Shown: positions 1 to 9,200, counted from the stretch's first letter. The stretch is DNA of 64,000 nucleotides from Aquibium pacificus (GCF_040839445.1 NZ_JBDPGJ010000004.1:124001-188000); one strand, 5' to 3'. Translations and numbers: made by a program. Notes: generated by a model from the sequence alone, not told the origin.

Positions 1-1298
1 CGCGGCAGATTCTCTCCGGCATTCCGGACGGCGAGTATTCTTTCTCCGACTACATCGACGAGGATTCCGTAGGCGGCCCACCCTGCCGGGTCGCGCTGAC
101 GGTGCGGATCGCGGGTGACGAGGCGGTGCTGGACTTTTCGGGTTCCGATCCGCAGCTGAAATCCTCGATGAACATGCCGACCGGCGGGCGCGAGCGTCAT
201 CCCTTGGTGCTGGTAGGGCTGACCTACGTGCTCTACACGCTCGACAACACGCTGATGCTGAATGCCGGGACGCTCCGTGCCGCCCGCGCCATTCTACCCG
301 AAGGCACGATCGTCAACTGCACCAGACCTGCGGCGGTAGGCATGCGGTCGATGACCTGCCTGATGACACAGATCGTGACCCTCGGTGCGTTCGTGCAGGC
401 CTTGCCGGATTTGATGCCCGCCACCTCCCCCGGCGGCAATGCCATCCTGAATGTCAAGACGACCGGTCGCAACGGGCGCACGGTCATGGCCTCCATCGGG
501 CCGGTCGGCGGCGGCGGCGGCGGCACGCCGTTCAACGACGGCAGCGACGGCGCGGGCGGGCTGCACGGGTTCCTGCGCAACACCCCGCTGGAGATCAGCG
601 AAGCCGACGTGCCGATCCTGTTCCGCCGCTATGGTCTGGCGCGCGACACCGGGGGAGCGGGGCGGTATCGCGGCGGGCTGTCCACGGTAATGGAGTTCGA
701 GGTGACGACACCCAGCACGGTCGTCACCGCGCGCAACCGCAACCGGTCGATCATGTCGAGCTGGGGGGTCAATGGCGGCCGGGAAGGGTGCTTGTCGCAG
801 TTCCACCGCAACCCCGACCAGCCGAATGCCGAGTTTCTGGGCAACACCGATGTGGTGCATTGCGATCCGGGCGATGTGATCCGTGTCATCGGGCCGGGGG
901 CGGGTGGCTATGGAGCTCCGCGGACCCGACCGGTCGCGGCGGTGCTGCAGGATCTCGAACGCGGCGCGATCAGTCCCGCTGCGGCCGAGGCCGACTACGG
1001 CGTACTGATCGTCGACGGCGTGATCGACGAGGCTGCGACGGACCGGCTGCGCCGCGGGGCAGGGGAAGAGCCAGGCCCGATCATCGTGCACGGCGCTGCG
1101 CGGAAGGCCTTCGAGACGCTCTGGACGGCGGAACGTTACGCCTGCCTTACGGCTTTCCTGTCCGAAGTTCCGGTCGAATGGCGCTATTTCCTGAAGCACA
1201 AGGTTTTCTCCGCCGTTGCGGCCCAGTGCGACGGGGCAGAGGTGCCGCGAAGGATGGAGGCGATCTTCACGGATCTGCGCGGGGCCTATCGGTTCTAA
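1..1298 (+). CDS. hyuB: N-methylhydantoinase B / oxoprolinase beta-type subunit, 5'-truncated by the window edge
   Basis: C-terminal part of a hydantoinase B/oxoprolinase family subunit, which with HyuA hydrolyses cyclic amides such as hydantoins or 5-oxoproline with ATP. The frame is open from base 3, well upstream of the first internal GTG at 102, so the true start lies outside the window. Family landmarks visible are GDEAVLDFSGSDPQ, PAAVGMRS, a glycine run GGGGGG followed by TPFNDG, and RYGLARDTGG. The same landmarks occur in the complete HyuB at 21935-23920, making the two clear paralogues. Its partner HyuA presumably lies upstream, outside the window. It converges on the LysR gene with only 23 bp between the two stops. 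The family is certain; the substrate is not known. Confidence 0.93.
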   Translation, partial: RQILSGIPDGEYSFSDYIDEDSVGGPPCRVALTVRIAGDEAVLDFSGSDPQLKSSMNMPTGGRERHPLVLVGLTYVLYTLDNTLMLNAGTLRAARAILPEGTIVNCTRPAAVGMRSMTCLMTQIVTLGAFVQALPDLMPATSPGGNAILNVKTTGRNGRTVMASIGPVGGGGGGTPFNDGSDGAGGLHGFLRNTPLEISEADVPILFRRYGLARDTGGAGRYRGGLSTVMEFEVTTPSTVVTARNRNRSIMSSWGVNGGREGCLSQFHRNPDQPNAEFLGNTDVVHCDPGDVIRVIGPGAGGYGAPRTRPVAAVLQDLERGAISPAAAEADYGVLIVDGVIDEAATDRLRRGAGEEPGPIIVHGAARKAFETLWTAERYACLTAFLSEVPVEWRYFLKHKVFSAVAAQCDGAEVPRRMEAIFTDLRGAYRF

Positions 1299-1321
1299 GG
1301 GCGGAATCCTGCCTGGGCTGC

Positions 1322-2233
1322 TCAGAGCTGGGCGTCGGTGCCGTGATCCGTCTGATACTGCCGGATCGCGTCGCGCAGGTTCAGGCGGAACGCCGACAGC
1401 AGGCGCGAGGCCGGCTTTTCGGAATTTGTCGAAATCGCAAGGTTCATCATGAGCTGCGGCTTGAAAGGGCGTGTCACGAGGCCAGGATACTTGTCCCATG
1501 GCATGAAGCCGTCGATCAGCGCGATTCCAAGACCCGCCTGCACCAGCGGCGCAGCCACCAGCGAGGATGACACCTGAATCGCCTGCGGCCGGGTCACGCC
1601 GATCTGCTCGAACGCGTCATCCAGCATCGCGCCGATCTCGACCTGCGAGCCGTAGGAGATCAGCGGCCGGTCCTTCAGCTCCTCAACCGTAAGCACGGGC
1701 AGCGCCGCAAGCGGATCATCTGCCTGCAGCACCGCCACCACCGGGGTGGCTGCGAGGATTTCGTTGCGGATGGTGGGCGCCTGAATCGTCGAGACGGTCA
1801 GGCCCATGTCGATGCCACCGATCTGCAGTTGTTCCGACGTTTCGGCCTTTGGCTGGGTGTGGACCTGGATCTTGACTGTCGGATGATTGGCCTTGAAGGC
1901 CACGAGCGCCGTCGGCAGGATCGTCGGTATCATCGACAGGCTGACCCCGATACGCAGTAGCCCGACCCGCCGTTCGCGGATGTTCAGCGCCAGTTCGTCC
2001 AGCAACTCGATCTCGCGGAAGATGCGGTCTGCATCGGCAAATAACATCTCCGCCTCGGCCGTGGGCACGAGACGGCCGCCGATCCTGTCGAACAGCATGT
2101 AGCCCAGATGGCTTTCGAAATGGCGTAGCGACTTGCTGATGGCGGGTTGGGACACGGCCAAAGCGTTGGCAGCGGCGGTCAGCGATCCCTTGCGCATGAT
2201 GGTGCGGAAGATCTCGATCTGACGGGCGTTCAT
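1322..2233 (-). CDS. LysR-family transcriptional regulator
   Basis: A 303-residue LysR-type regulator. The N-terminal winged HTH runs over residues 1-60 (MNARQIEIFRTIMRKGSLTAAA, with SQPAISKSLRHFE as recognition helix). A periplasmic-binding-protein-like effector domain fills residues 90-295. The ATG follows GCGGAGCTCA, a good ribosome site. It lies downstream of the HAD and aldehyde dehydrogenase genes on the same strand, 153 bp after the latter, and next to the truncated hyuB. It is the only LysR gene in the first 31 kb. It is therefore the best candidate for binding the CCATAA-N7-TTATGG palindromes found upstream of several region A operons, which contain the LysR T-N11-A signature. That link is inference. 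Confidence 0.95.
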   Translation of the reverse strand: MNARQIEIFRTIMRKGSLTAAANALAVSQPAISKSLRHFESHLGYMLFDRIGGRLVPTAEAEMLFADADRIFREIELLDELALNIRERRVGLLRIGVSLSMIPTILPTALVAFKANHPTVKIQVHTQPKAETSEQLQIGGIDMGLTVSTIQAPTIRNEILAATPVVAVLQADDPLAALPVLTVEELKDRPLISYGSQVEIGAMLDDAFEQIGVTRPQAIQVSSSLVAAPLVQAGLGIALIDGFMPWDKYPGLVTRPFKPQLMMNLAISTNSEKPASRLLSAFRLNLRDAIRQYQTDHGTDAQL

Positions 2234-2386
2234 TGAGCTCCGCTCTCAGTGTGTTGCGCCGAACCTTCCGGTCGTCCGCGCTGGGATCATGGTCAGGCCA
2301 GTCCACATCGGCGCGAACATGCCGCAATGATACCGGATGGGATAGTAGCTGAGTTCGCGCCGGTGTGAAGACGATGACATGCACCC

Positions 2387-3862
2387 TCAGTCGAAGTAGC
2401 CGAGGATCGACTTGGTCTCGAGGTATTCCTCCAACCCTTCGATCCCGTATTCGCGACCATTGCCGGACTGCTTGTAGCCGCCGAAGGGCGCATACGGATC
2501 CCAGGCCGGGTAGTTCAGATGCACCTGCCCGGCACGGATGCGCGCCGCGGTACGCCGGGTCAGCTCCCGGTCAGTGCCTTGGACCTGCGCACCAAGGCCG
2601 TAGACCGTGTCATTGGCAATGGCGATCCCTTCCTCCACATCGTCATAGGGCAGGATGACCAGAACCGGTCCGAAGATCTCCTCCTGCGCAACGGTCATGT
2701 CCGTGGAAACCTCGGAAAAGATCGTGGGCTTCGAGAAAAAGCCGCGAGCAAGGCCTTCGGGACGTCCCGGACCGCCAATCAGGAGCTTCGCGCCCTCGTC
2801 GATGCCGGTCTGGATCATGGTTTGAACGCGGTGATACTGTGCCCGGTTTGATGAAGGACCATGCGTCGTCGCAGGGTCGGTCGGGTCGCCGACCCTGATA
2901 TCCGCCACCGCTGCGATTGCCAGCGCTTCGACCTCCGCAAGGCGGGTGCGGGGCACGATCATTCGGGTCGGCGCGCTGCAGGACTGGCCGACATTGCGCA
3001 TCGCCGAGGCAACGCCGGGCGGAATGGCCCGAGACAGGTCCGCGTCGGGGAGGATCAGGTTGGGGGACTTCCCACCCAGTTCCTGAGCGACCCGCTTGAC
3101 CGTGGGGGCGGCAGCAAGCGCGACCTGGACGCCGGCACGGGTCGAACCGGTGATCGATACCATGTCGACATCAGGATGTTCGGCCAGCCGGGTCCCAACC
3201 ACTGGACCCGTCCCGTTGACAAGGTTGAACACGCCGGCAGGGAACCCGGCCCGGTCGATCAGCTCGGCAAAGAGGGCCGAGCTGAGTGGAGAAAGTTCGC
3301 TTGGTTTCAGTACCACTGTGCAGCCCGCCGCCAAAGCGGACCCCGCCTTGGCCGTGATCTGGAACAGAGGCCAGTTCCAGGGGGTGATGAGGCCGCAAAC
3401 GCCGATGGGTTCGCGCACAACGGCGGTCTGACCCCGGCGTGTCAGGAAGGGATAACTGCGCAGCACCTCGTTCGCGACGCGCAGATGCTCTGCGGCCAGC
3501 GGCACCTGTGCGGCCTGCGCATAGCTGATCGCAGCGCCCATTTCGGTGGTGATGGCGCGGGCAAGCGTTTCCTGATTTTCGAGGATCAGCGCCCGCAGCC
3601 GGTCGATCACATCGGCGCGGTCGTCGGGTCGCGTCGCGGCCCAGCCCGGAAATGCCGCGCGCGCCGCCGCTACGGCTGTGTCGGTCTCTGCGATGGATCC
3701 AAGCGCCACCTGGCCGACGACCTGCTCGGTCGCCGGGTTGATGATATCAAGACGGTCACCACCCGATGAATCGACCCACGCCCCGTTGATATAGAACTGA
3801 TGGATACGTGCCGTGGCAGACCGGGCATCGGCAGTAGTGGCCATTGGAAACTCCTTCGACAT
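2387..3862 (-). CDS. NAD(P)-dependent aldehyde dehydrogenase
   Basis: A 491-residue ALDH-superfamily enzyme oxidising an aldehyde to the acid. Visible landmarks, numbered from the start given, are PWNWP (Asn163, oxyanion hole), the ELGGKSP motif with general-base Glu261, and nucleophile Cys295 in VGQSCSAPTR. The C-terminal FGGYKQSGNGREYG is also typical. Length is normal for the family. Two starts are possible: the one given has GGAGG 7 bases upstream, and a second ATG 18 bases later (3844) has AAGGAG 6 bases upstream. It lies 36 bp downstream of the HAD gene on the same strand, probably co-transcribed. With the nearby amine-oxidase-like flavoprotein, a role in clearing an amine-derived aldehyde is plausible but unproven. 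Confidence 0.95.
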   Translation of the reverse strand: MSKEFPMATTADARSATARIHQFYINGAWVDSSGGDRLDIINPATEQVVGQVALGSIAETDTAVAAARAAFPGWAATRPDDRADVIDRLRALILENQETLARAITTEMGAAISYAQAAQVPLAAEHLRVANEVLRSYPFLTRRGQTAVVREPIGVCGLITPWNWPLFQITAKAGSALAAGCTVVLKPSELSPLSSALFAELIDRAGFPAGVFNLVNGTGPVVGTRLAEHPDVDMVSITGSTRAGVQVALAAAPTVKRVAQELGGKSPNLILPDADLSRAIPPGVASAMRNVGQSCSAPTRMIVPRTRLAEVEALAIAAVADIRVGDPTDPATTHGPSSNRAQYHRVQTMIQTGIDEGAKLLIGGPGRPEGLARGFFSKPTIFSEVSTDMTVAQEEIFGPVLVILPYDDVEEGIAIANDTVYGLGAQVQGTDRELTRRTAARIRAGQVHLNYPAWDPYAPFGGYKQSGNGREYGIEGLEEYLETKSILGYFD

Positions 3863-3898
3863 GCTGCCACCTCCGGCCGGCCGGGGGTGGCGGGGACA

Positions 3899-4567
3899 TT
3901 ACATGCCGACGAGTGCGGGCAGACCCCGCGTGTCGGCGATTTCGGCATATTCGTAGAAGGGATTCGCCGGCTCGTGGCCGCGGTTGACCCAGACCTTGTT
4001 CCGGATCCCCATGTCGTAGCACGTCATAAGATCGTAGCGGAACGACGAGGACACGTGCAGGATGTCGGCAGGATCGCAGTCCAGAACGTCCAGCATGTAT
4101 TCGAATGCGCGCTGGCGCGGCTTGTAGGCCTGCGCATCCTCGGCGGTCAGCAGCTTGTGATAGGCCACCTGATGCAGCGCGGCGCTCTGGATGATCTGGT
4201 CTGGGGCGGCATTCGACAGGATCACCAGGGGGATCTTGTCCGCGATCTTCGAAAGGCCCTCGGTCACGTCCGGGTGCGGCCCCCAGGTGGGAATGGCATT
4301 GTAGATCGCCTCGCCGTCTTCGCGGCGATATTCGATCTTGTGCTTTTTGCAGGTCCGCTCGAGTGCGTTGCAGACGACCTCCTTCTTGGGTCTCCATGCG
4401 CTCATCGTCTCGTCCAGACGATAACCACGGAAGCTGAAGAGAAAGGCGTCCAGTTTCGCCTTGGTCATCTGGCTGGCGTAGATCTGCGTCGCGGCACCCG
4501 CCATGTCGTAGTTGGTCAGGGTGCCGTAGCAATCAAACGTGATGAATTTCGGTGTGAAGCGCGCCAT
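3899..4567 (-). CDS. HAD-superfamily hydrolase, haloacid dehalogenase type II-like
   Basis: A 222-residue HAD hydrolase of the 2-haloacid dehalogenase-like subgroup. The nucleophile is Asp12 in ITFDCYGTLTNYD. The second motif is LSNA (Ser118-Asn119), followed by Lys149 in AYKPRQRAFEYML and the C-terminal acidic region SSSFRYDL (173-180). Homologues act on haloacids or phosphate esters, and the sequence does not decide which. The ATG has GAGGAACCGAG just upstream. It heads a likely HAD-ALDH pair and diverges from the flavoprotein at 4911. A decayed copy of the start of this gene is visible at 12402-12473. Confidence 0.9.
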   Translation of the reverse strand: MARFTPKFITFDCYGTLTNYDMAGAATQIYASQMTKAKLDAFLFSFRGYRLDETMSAWRPKKEVVCNALERTCKKHKIEYRREDGEAIYNAIPTWGPHPDVTEGLSKIADKIPLVILSNAAPDQIIQSAALHQVAYHKLLTAEDAQAYKPRQRAFEYMLDVLDCDPADILHVSSSFRYDLMTCYDMGIRNKVWVNRGHEPANPFYEYAEIADTRGLPALVGM

Positions 4568-4611
4568 CTCGGTTCCTCATTTGCCGTCATCCGAGACTAG
4601 AGGGTTGAAGC

Positions 4612-4667
4612 AGGGGAAATTGCGGAAGGGCTTCATGCCCGCAGCATAAATGAATGGAATTTCCCCT
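4612..4667. promoter_or_regulatory. Perfect 10-bp inverted repeat AGGGGAAATT / AATTTCCCCT
   Basis: AGGGGAAATT at 4612-4621 is matched exactly by its reverse complement at 4658-4667, with a 36-bp spacer that itself holds a small GGGC/GCCC hairpin. It sits 45 bp upstream of the HAD start codon in the divergent HAD/flavoprotein intergenic region. It could be an operator pair or the stem of a leader structure. No regulator is assigned. Confidence 0.45.
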
Positions 4668-4759
4668 CCGCGTGGCAGGAAAGGGGCGCCGCCCCGGCGG
4701 GAATGCCGCTGGTTTCCGACGTCGCGGCCTCTTCTCTACGTCCGGTGCGGCCGAGCGCG

Positions 4760-4778
4760 CCATAACGCGGAATTATGG
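4760..4778. promoter_or_regulatory. Palindromic operator candidate CCATAA-N7-TTATGG
   Basis: A perfect 6-bp-arm inverted repeat with a 7-bp spacer. It contains the LysR-type T-N11-A signature. It lies about 130 bp upstream of the flavoprotein start at 4911 in the 343-bp divergent region (4568-4910), which otherwise holds no gene. Related sites with the same 7-bp spacer occur near 7771, 19730 and 25757. Confidence 0.55.
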
Positions 4779-4910
4779 ATGACGCATGGAAGGTTCTGGC
4801 AGTTCAGTCCGGTTCCAGATGTATTGTCTTGAAGCAAAGGGCGGGCCTGCCTGACCTTCGGCCTCTACATGCCCGCGCAGCCGGGCCGCGCATCCCCGGG
4901 AAAACGCATC

Positions 4911-6230
4911 ATGCCTCGTCTCCAAGCCGAATTCTGCACCGAAGATGCCGTCGATACCCCCTACTGGTGGGATGCTGCCCGACCGGCAGCAGCCACCTCC
5001 GATGACATTGAGGCAACGACCGAGGTTGCGATCGTCGGCGGCGGTTTTACCGGCCTGAACGCGGCGCTGGTGCTTGCGCGCGCGGGCAAGCAGGTGACGA
5101 TCTACGACGCAGAGTCGCCGGGCTGGGGTGCCTCGTCCCGCAATGGTGGCTTTCTCGGGCCGGGTTGGGCGTTCTTCGATACGGCCATGGCCTATGGGCC
5201 GGATGTCGCGCGTCGCGTTGTCGAGGAGAGCTTTCACTCGCTGCAATATGTGAAGGATGTCGTCGCCACCGAGGCGCTGGATTGCGACCTGAAGGTCGTG
5301 GGCTACTTCAAAGGCGCAATGGCGCCGCGGATTTATGACAAGTTGGGCCGGATGATCGACCGCATCAACAAGGTCATGCCTTGCGATGCCTATATGGTGC
5401 CCCGCTCTTCCCAACACGCCGAGGTTAAGACGGATCTATACCACGGCGGCATTTCGATGCCGGGCTATGCCGGCATCCATCCTGCGAAATATGCCCGCGA
5501 GCTGGCGCGTGCCGCCACCCGGCACGGCGTGCGTATTCACAGCGGTGCCAAGGTGTCGGAGATTCGGCCCGAGAACGGCGGCCTGCGCTTCCGCGTGGCG
5601 GGGCGCGACGTGACCGCAAGGCAGGTGCTGCTTGCCACCAACGGCTACAGCGCCACGGTATCGCGCTATCTGAAGCGGCGGATCATCCCGGTCGGCAGCG
5701 GCCTCGTCGCCACCGAACCGCTGCCACCCGATCTGATGGCGCGGCTGATGCCCAAGCAGCAGCTCCTGGCCGGCAGCCAGCGCGTCGTGACCTACTATCG
5801 GCCTTCGCCCGACGGAACCCGGATGATTCTCGGCGGGCGGGTGCTGAACATGAGCGGCCGCCGCAAGAACAATGTCGCGAATGCCCGCTATATTCGCAGC
5901 CTGCTGGTCGAGATCTTCCCCGAACTCTCGCAGACCAGGATCACTCACTACTGGCACGGGCAGTTGGGCTTCACCTTCGATGGTTTTCCGCATGTCGAGC
6001 AATTCGACGGCCTCTACTTTGCGGGGGGGTACAACGGAACGGGTGTGGCGCGGGCCAGCTGGCTTGGCAGCCGCGTCGCTCACGCCATGATGGGCAACGC
6101 GGAGGGCAACACGGTCTATTCGGACCTGAAGTTCGAAACCCGGCCGTACTTCCATGGCCGCGCTTGGTTCTATCCCCTGGCGGTGATGTACTACGGGATG
6201 CTGGACAAATGGGACCGGCGCGGCATCTGA
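4911..6230 (+). CDS. FAD-dependent amine/amino-acid oxidoreductase (DAO family, gamma-glutamylputrescine-oxidase-like)
   Basis: A DAO-fold flavoprotein of about 439 residues. The Rossmann GGGFTG (43-48) binds FAD, followed by the SSRNGGF segment typical of the PuuB/OrdL group. The C-terminal GGYNGTGVA motif contacts FAD. Members oxidise secondary or primary amines such as gamma-glutamylputrescine, sarcosine or opine-like compounds to aldehyde plus amine. Neither possible ATG (4869 or 4911) has a strong Shine-Dalgarno. The later one is preferred because MPRLQAEF leading into TPYWWDAA matches family N-termini. It diverges from HAD/ALDH, which could process the product aldehyde, and converges on the MmgE/PrpD gene. 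The exact substrate is unknown. Confidence 0.88.
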   Translation: MPRLQAEFCTEDAVDTPYWWDAARPAAATSDDIEATTEVAIVGGGFTGLNAALVLARAGKQVTIYDAESPGWGASSRNGGFLGPGWAFFDTAMAYGPDVARRVVEESFHSLQYVKDVVATEALDCDLKVVGYFKGAMAPRIYDKLGRMIDRINKVMPCDAYMVPRSSQHAEVKTDLYHGGISMPGYAGIHPAKYARELARAATRHGVRIHSGAKVSEIRPENGGLRFRVAGRDVTARQVLLATNGYSATVSRYLKRRIIPVGSGLVATEPLPPDLMARLMPKQQLLAGSQRVVTYYRPSPDGTRMILGGRVLNMSGRRKNNVANARYIRSLLVEIFPELSQTRITHYWHGQLGFTFDGFPHVEQFDGLYFAGGYNGTGVARASWLGSRVAHAMMGNAEGNTVYSDLKFETRPYFHGRAWFYPLAVMYYGMLDKWDRRGI

Positions 6231-6251
6231 ACGCGCGAGCCCGCCTTCGGT

Positions 6252-7643
6252 TCAGGCGGCGGCAAGCAGTCGCATGAGCGCCGCGACATCGGCATTTTCG
6301 ACATTCAGCAGCATGGAAAGCGCCCGTTCCGACCGGTCGGCTCCTAGAACGGGGTCGCAGACCCGCCGGAACTTCGTGCAGATCTGATCCCGGTTGAACC
6401 CGCCGCGCCGCACCGAGGTGGGCGGCTCTTCGATGAACAGGCTGCGCGCCTCGCCGCCTGTCGTAGCGATCTCCACCCGCACCGGCGTTGCCATCGTGGC
6501 ATTGTGCGCGGCGTCATACAGCGGATCGTGATGCAGGCGCACCCGTCCGGCCATCTCTGCCACGGCCGGATCGGTCAGATCGGCTTCCGACATGCCGAAT
6601 TCGGGCGAGCGGCCCAGAAGCTGCAGAGCCGCAAGGTAGCGGGCGTTGAACTGGGCATCGACGATGTTGTCGGGCATGTCGCCGCCCAGACCGCGATAGA
6701 ACTCCAGGAACCCATGCACGTCGACGGCGGCGATATCCTCGGGCGCCAGCCCGTCGCCCAGCCGGGTCAAAGCCTCGATCATGGTATGGGACCAGCGACA
6801 GCACGCATAGGGCTTGAATTCGACCCGCGTAACAAGCCAGTCCTCGCCTAGCCCTGCATAACCCTCGGTCAGATGGCGGTCCGAGCCGGACATGATCCAG
6901 AAGCCGAAGGGTCCGTCAAAGACGCTTTGATGGCCGTGGAATCCCTTCTCCGCCAGCAGCGAGGACAGTACGCCGACGTAGCAGCAGGCGCCGTAGGCAT
7001 TCTTGATCCAGCCATAGGGGCGCAGGCCCTCCACCTCTTTGCGCACACCGGGCACCGGCGCCTGCATGGCGGTGATGCCGAAGGCCGAGCGGATGGCGGT
7101 GGAGTTGAGCGCCAAGAGCCGCGACGCGGCCACCGTGGCGCCGAAGGTCTGCCACGTGCTGTAGCCCATGACCACCTCCTTGCGTTCCGGGCTGGCGTCG
7201 ACGGCGCGGCCGATGCGCAGCGATACCTCGTATGCGGCAATGATCGCGCCAAGCAACTCGGCGCCGGTCGCACCGCGCGCCTCGGCTACGGCAAGGGCAG
7301 GCGGTATGATCGTGGCGCCGGGATGCGAGGGCGCGCCGTCGCGGAAGCAATCATCGAAGTCGAGCGCATTGACGGTATGCCCGCCCAGCCATGCTGCGTC
7401 CAGCAGCCCGACCCGCGCGGCTTCGCCAGGCACCGTCACGAGGCCTGAGGTTCCAGCGGCGGTCACCACTTCCAGCACCACCTGCGACGACTTCAGGGCA
7501 ATGCCTCCCACCATGCAGGCGACAGCATCGATCAGACAGTTCTTCGCCGCATCGACGGCAGCCGCGGGAACCTTCGACAGATCGAAGCCGGCGATCCAGT
7601 CCGCAAGCATCGGTGCATGGTCGACGGCGGGACTTTCGGACAT
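6252..7643 (-). CDS. MmgE/PrpD family protein (2-methylcitrate-dehydratase-like)
   Basis: A protein of about 463 residues matching the MmgE/PrpD fold throughout. It has ALDFDDCFRDGAPSHPGATIIPPALA, YEVSLRIGRA, the TFGATVAASRLL helix and the C-terminal FKPYACCRWSHTMIEAL segment. Relatives dehydrate 2-methylcitrate or isomerise itaconate or related tricarboxylates, but many act on unknown substrates. The chosen ATG (7643) has GGAGAGGA 6 bases upstream, better than an in-frame ATG 48 bases earlier. It is divergent from the binding protein at 7920 and converges on the flavoprotein at 4911 with a 21-bp gap. A second family member is at 35909-37312. The specific reaction is not assigned. Confidence 0.88.
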   Translation of the reverse strand: MSESPAVDHAPMLADWIAGFDLSKVPAAAVDAAKNCLIDAVACMVGGIALKSSQVVLEVVTAAGTSGLVTVPGEAARVGLLDAAWLGGHTVNALDFDDCFRDGAPSHPGATIIPPALAVAEARGATGAELLGAIIAAYEVSLRIGRAVDASPERKEVVMGYSTWQTFGATVAASRLLALNSTAIRSAFGITAMQAPVPGVRKEVEGLRPYGWIKNAYGACCYVGVLSSLLAEKGFHGHQSVFDGPFGFWIMSGSDRHLTEGYAGLGEDWLVTRVEFKPYACCRWSHTMIEALTRLGDGLAPEDIAAVDVHGFLEFYRGLGGDMPDNIVDAQFNARYLAALQLLGRSPEFGMSEADLTDPAVAEMAGRVRLHHDPLYDAAHNATMATPVRVEIATTGGEARSLFIEEPPTSVRRGGFNRDQICTKFRRVCDPVLGADRSERALSMLLNVENADVAALMRLLAAA

Positions 7644-7769
7644 GGCGCGTCCTCTCCGGTTTGAGCGCGATGCGGATACCCCGTCCGGCAACTACCTGCC
7701 CGACCGATGTGTCCGTCCTGTCATCATGCAAAACCGCCCATGGCCGACTACCGCGATTCCGTTGTGCGA

Positions 7770-7788
7770 GCATAATCGTCGGTCATGA
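7770..7788. promoter_or_regulatory. Palindromic operator candidate, imperfect (GCATAA-N7-TCATGA)
   Basis: Left arm CATAA at 7771-7775 and right arm TCATG at 7783-7787 are separated by 7 bp, with one mismatch from the CATAA-N7-TTATG form. It lies in the divergent region between MmgE/PrpD and the binding protein, about 130 bp upstream of the latter's start, the same placement as the 4760 site. Confidence 0.4.
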
Positions 7789-7919
7789 CATGCCGCCCGG
7801 CGGGGCGCGCTACCGCCGGTTATGTGGGGGTCTCTTGTAGTTATTGGCCCACGTCGGAACCGGTTGTTACGGTTGGTCGCTCAAAAAGTATAAGAATCCT
7901 CCAGCAAACAGGGAACGAG

Positions 7920-8987
7920 ATGACTCGACACTACACTCTGAAGGACATCCACAAGGGATTGACGATCGCCGCTTTTTCCGGGCTGGCGATCTTCGCTGCC
8001 GCTTCTCAGTCCGCCGCGCAGGAAACGGTGACCTACGGTACCGACGGTGGCGGGCTGCTCGACGTGGTCATGGAGGCACAGATCAAGCCGGCGGAAGAAA
8101 AGTACGGCTTCCGCGTCATCATCGACGCGAACGCCGACCGCTATCCGGTGGTCAAGGCGCAGGTCGCCTCGGGCAAGCCGATCTGGGACGTGTTCGACGC
8201 CTCCGCCGGCTATTGCGCTCGCGGTACCGCCGAGGGCCTGTTCGAGCCGCTGGACTATGCGCTGATCCCAAATGCGGCGGCGATCCCCGACGCGTTCAAG
8301 CACGAGCACTGGATTGGTACCACCGCCTATGCCACCGTTCTGGCTTACAATACCGACACCTTCGGCGAGAAGGGCCCGCAGTCCTGGGCCGACTTCTGGG
8401 ATGTCGAAAAGTTCCCGGGCCGGCGCGCTCTGCGCAACTACGCCCGTCCGATGCTTGAAATTGCGCTGCTGGCCGATGGCGTAGCCCCCAAGGACCTCTA
8501 TCCGTTGGACGTCGACCGGGCCTATGCGAAACTGGCCGAGATCAAGCCGCATATCGACATCTGGTGGACTTCGGGCGCCGAAACCACCCAGTTGCTGATG
8601 GATGGCGAAGTTGACATGATGCCGCTCTGGGACGGCCGCGCGACGACGGTTGTCGACCAAGGCGGTGACGCGGTTTTCACCCGCAATCAAGCGATCATGG
8701 AGTTCAGCTGCATCGCCGTCCTGAAGGGCACGGCGCACAAGGATGCCGCCATGAAGCTAATTGATGGCCTGCTGGACCCGGTCGGTCAGGCGCGGCTGGG
8801 CGAAGGCTGGACAACCGGCCCGCTGAACCCCGGCTTTGCCGAGCACATCGACCCCGAGCGGCTGAAAATCCTGACCACCGCGCCCGACAACGTCAAGATT
8901 TCGGTGCCGTTGAGCCCCGACTGGTGGGCATCGCCGGAAGGCGAGGCTGCCGAGGCCCGCTGGCTGGGATTCATGCAGAAGGGTTGA
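7920..8987 (+). CDS. ABC transporter substrate-binding protein, spermidine/putrescine (PotD) type
   Basis: A periplasmic solute-binding protein of 355 residues. A signal peptide spans about residues 1-33 (basic start MTRHYTLKDIHKG, hydrophobic core, cleavage near QSAAQE). The mature part is PotD/AfuA-like (KPIWDVFDASAGY, TTAYATVLAYNTDTF, WWTSGAETTQLLMDGEVDMMPLWDGR). The start chosen puts the signal peptide at the N-terminus and follows GGGAACGAG; an open frame upstream has no homology. It is an orphan, with no permease or ATPase gene beside it. Its closest relative in the window is the broken copy at 25861-26468 in front of a complete permease/ATPase set, so it may serve that transporter. It is followed by a strong terminator. 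Confidence 0.93.
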   Translation: MTRHYTLKDIHKGLTIAAFSGLAIFAAASQSAAQETVTYGTDGGGLLDVVMEAQIKPAEEKYGFRVIIDANADRYPVVKAQVASGKPIWDVFDASAGYCARGTAEGLFEPLDYALIPNAAAIPDAFKHEHWIGTTAYATVLAYNTDTFGEKGPQSWADFWDVEKFPGRRALRNYARPMLEIALLADGVAPKDLYPLDVDRAYAKLAEIKPHIDIWWTSGAETTQLLMDGEVDMMPLWDGRATTVVDQGGDAVFTRNQAIMEFSCIAVLKGTAHKDAAMKLIDGLLDPVGQARLGEGWTTGPLNPGFAEHIDPERLKILTTAPDNVKISVPLSPDWWASPEGEAAEARWLGFMQKG

Positions 8988-9121
8988 GCCGCGCCATAGC
9001 CCGCCGGACAACGCGTTTGGCAGGGCCCAATAGGCAGGCAGGACCGAAAGCCCCCGGCGAGGCCATGAACGGCTTGGCCGGGCGTTCTTCTGTCAGGGGG
9101 CAGACCGGCAAGGCAGAACGT

Positions 9122-9161
9122 GGCCGTGCCATGGCGGGAACGCTCCCGCCATGGCACGGCC
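9122..9161. terminator. Strong hairpin terminator between convergent genes
   Basis: A perfect 18-bp stem (GGCCGTGCCATGGCGGGA at 9122-9139, complement at 9144-9161) with a 4-base loop ACGC, followed on the + strand by TTTGCTG. It lies between the convergent binding protein (ending 8987) and the OCD-family gene (ending 9201), so it probably terminates from both sides. The T-tract is short, but the stem is very stable. Confidence 0.75.
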
Positions 9162-9200
9162 TTTGCTGCTGCGGTATCGGGCCAGTGCGGTAAACTCGCC

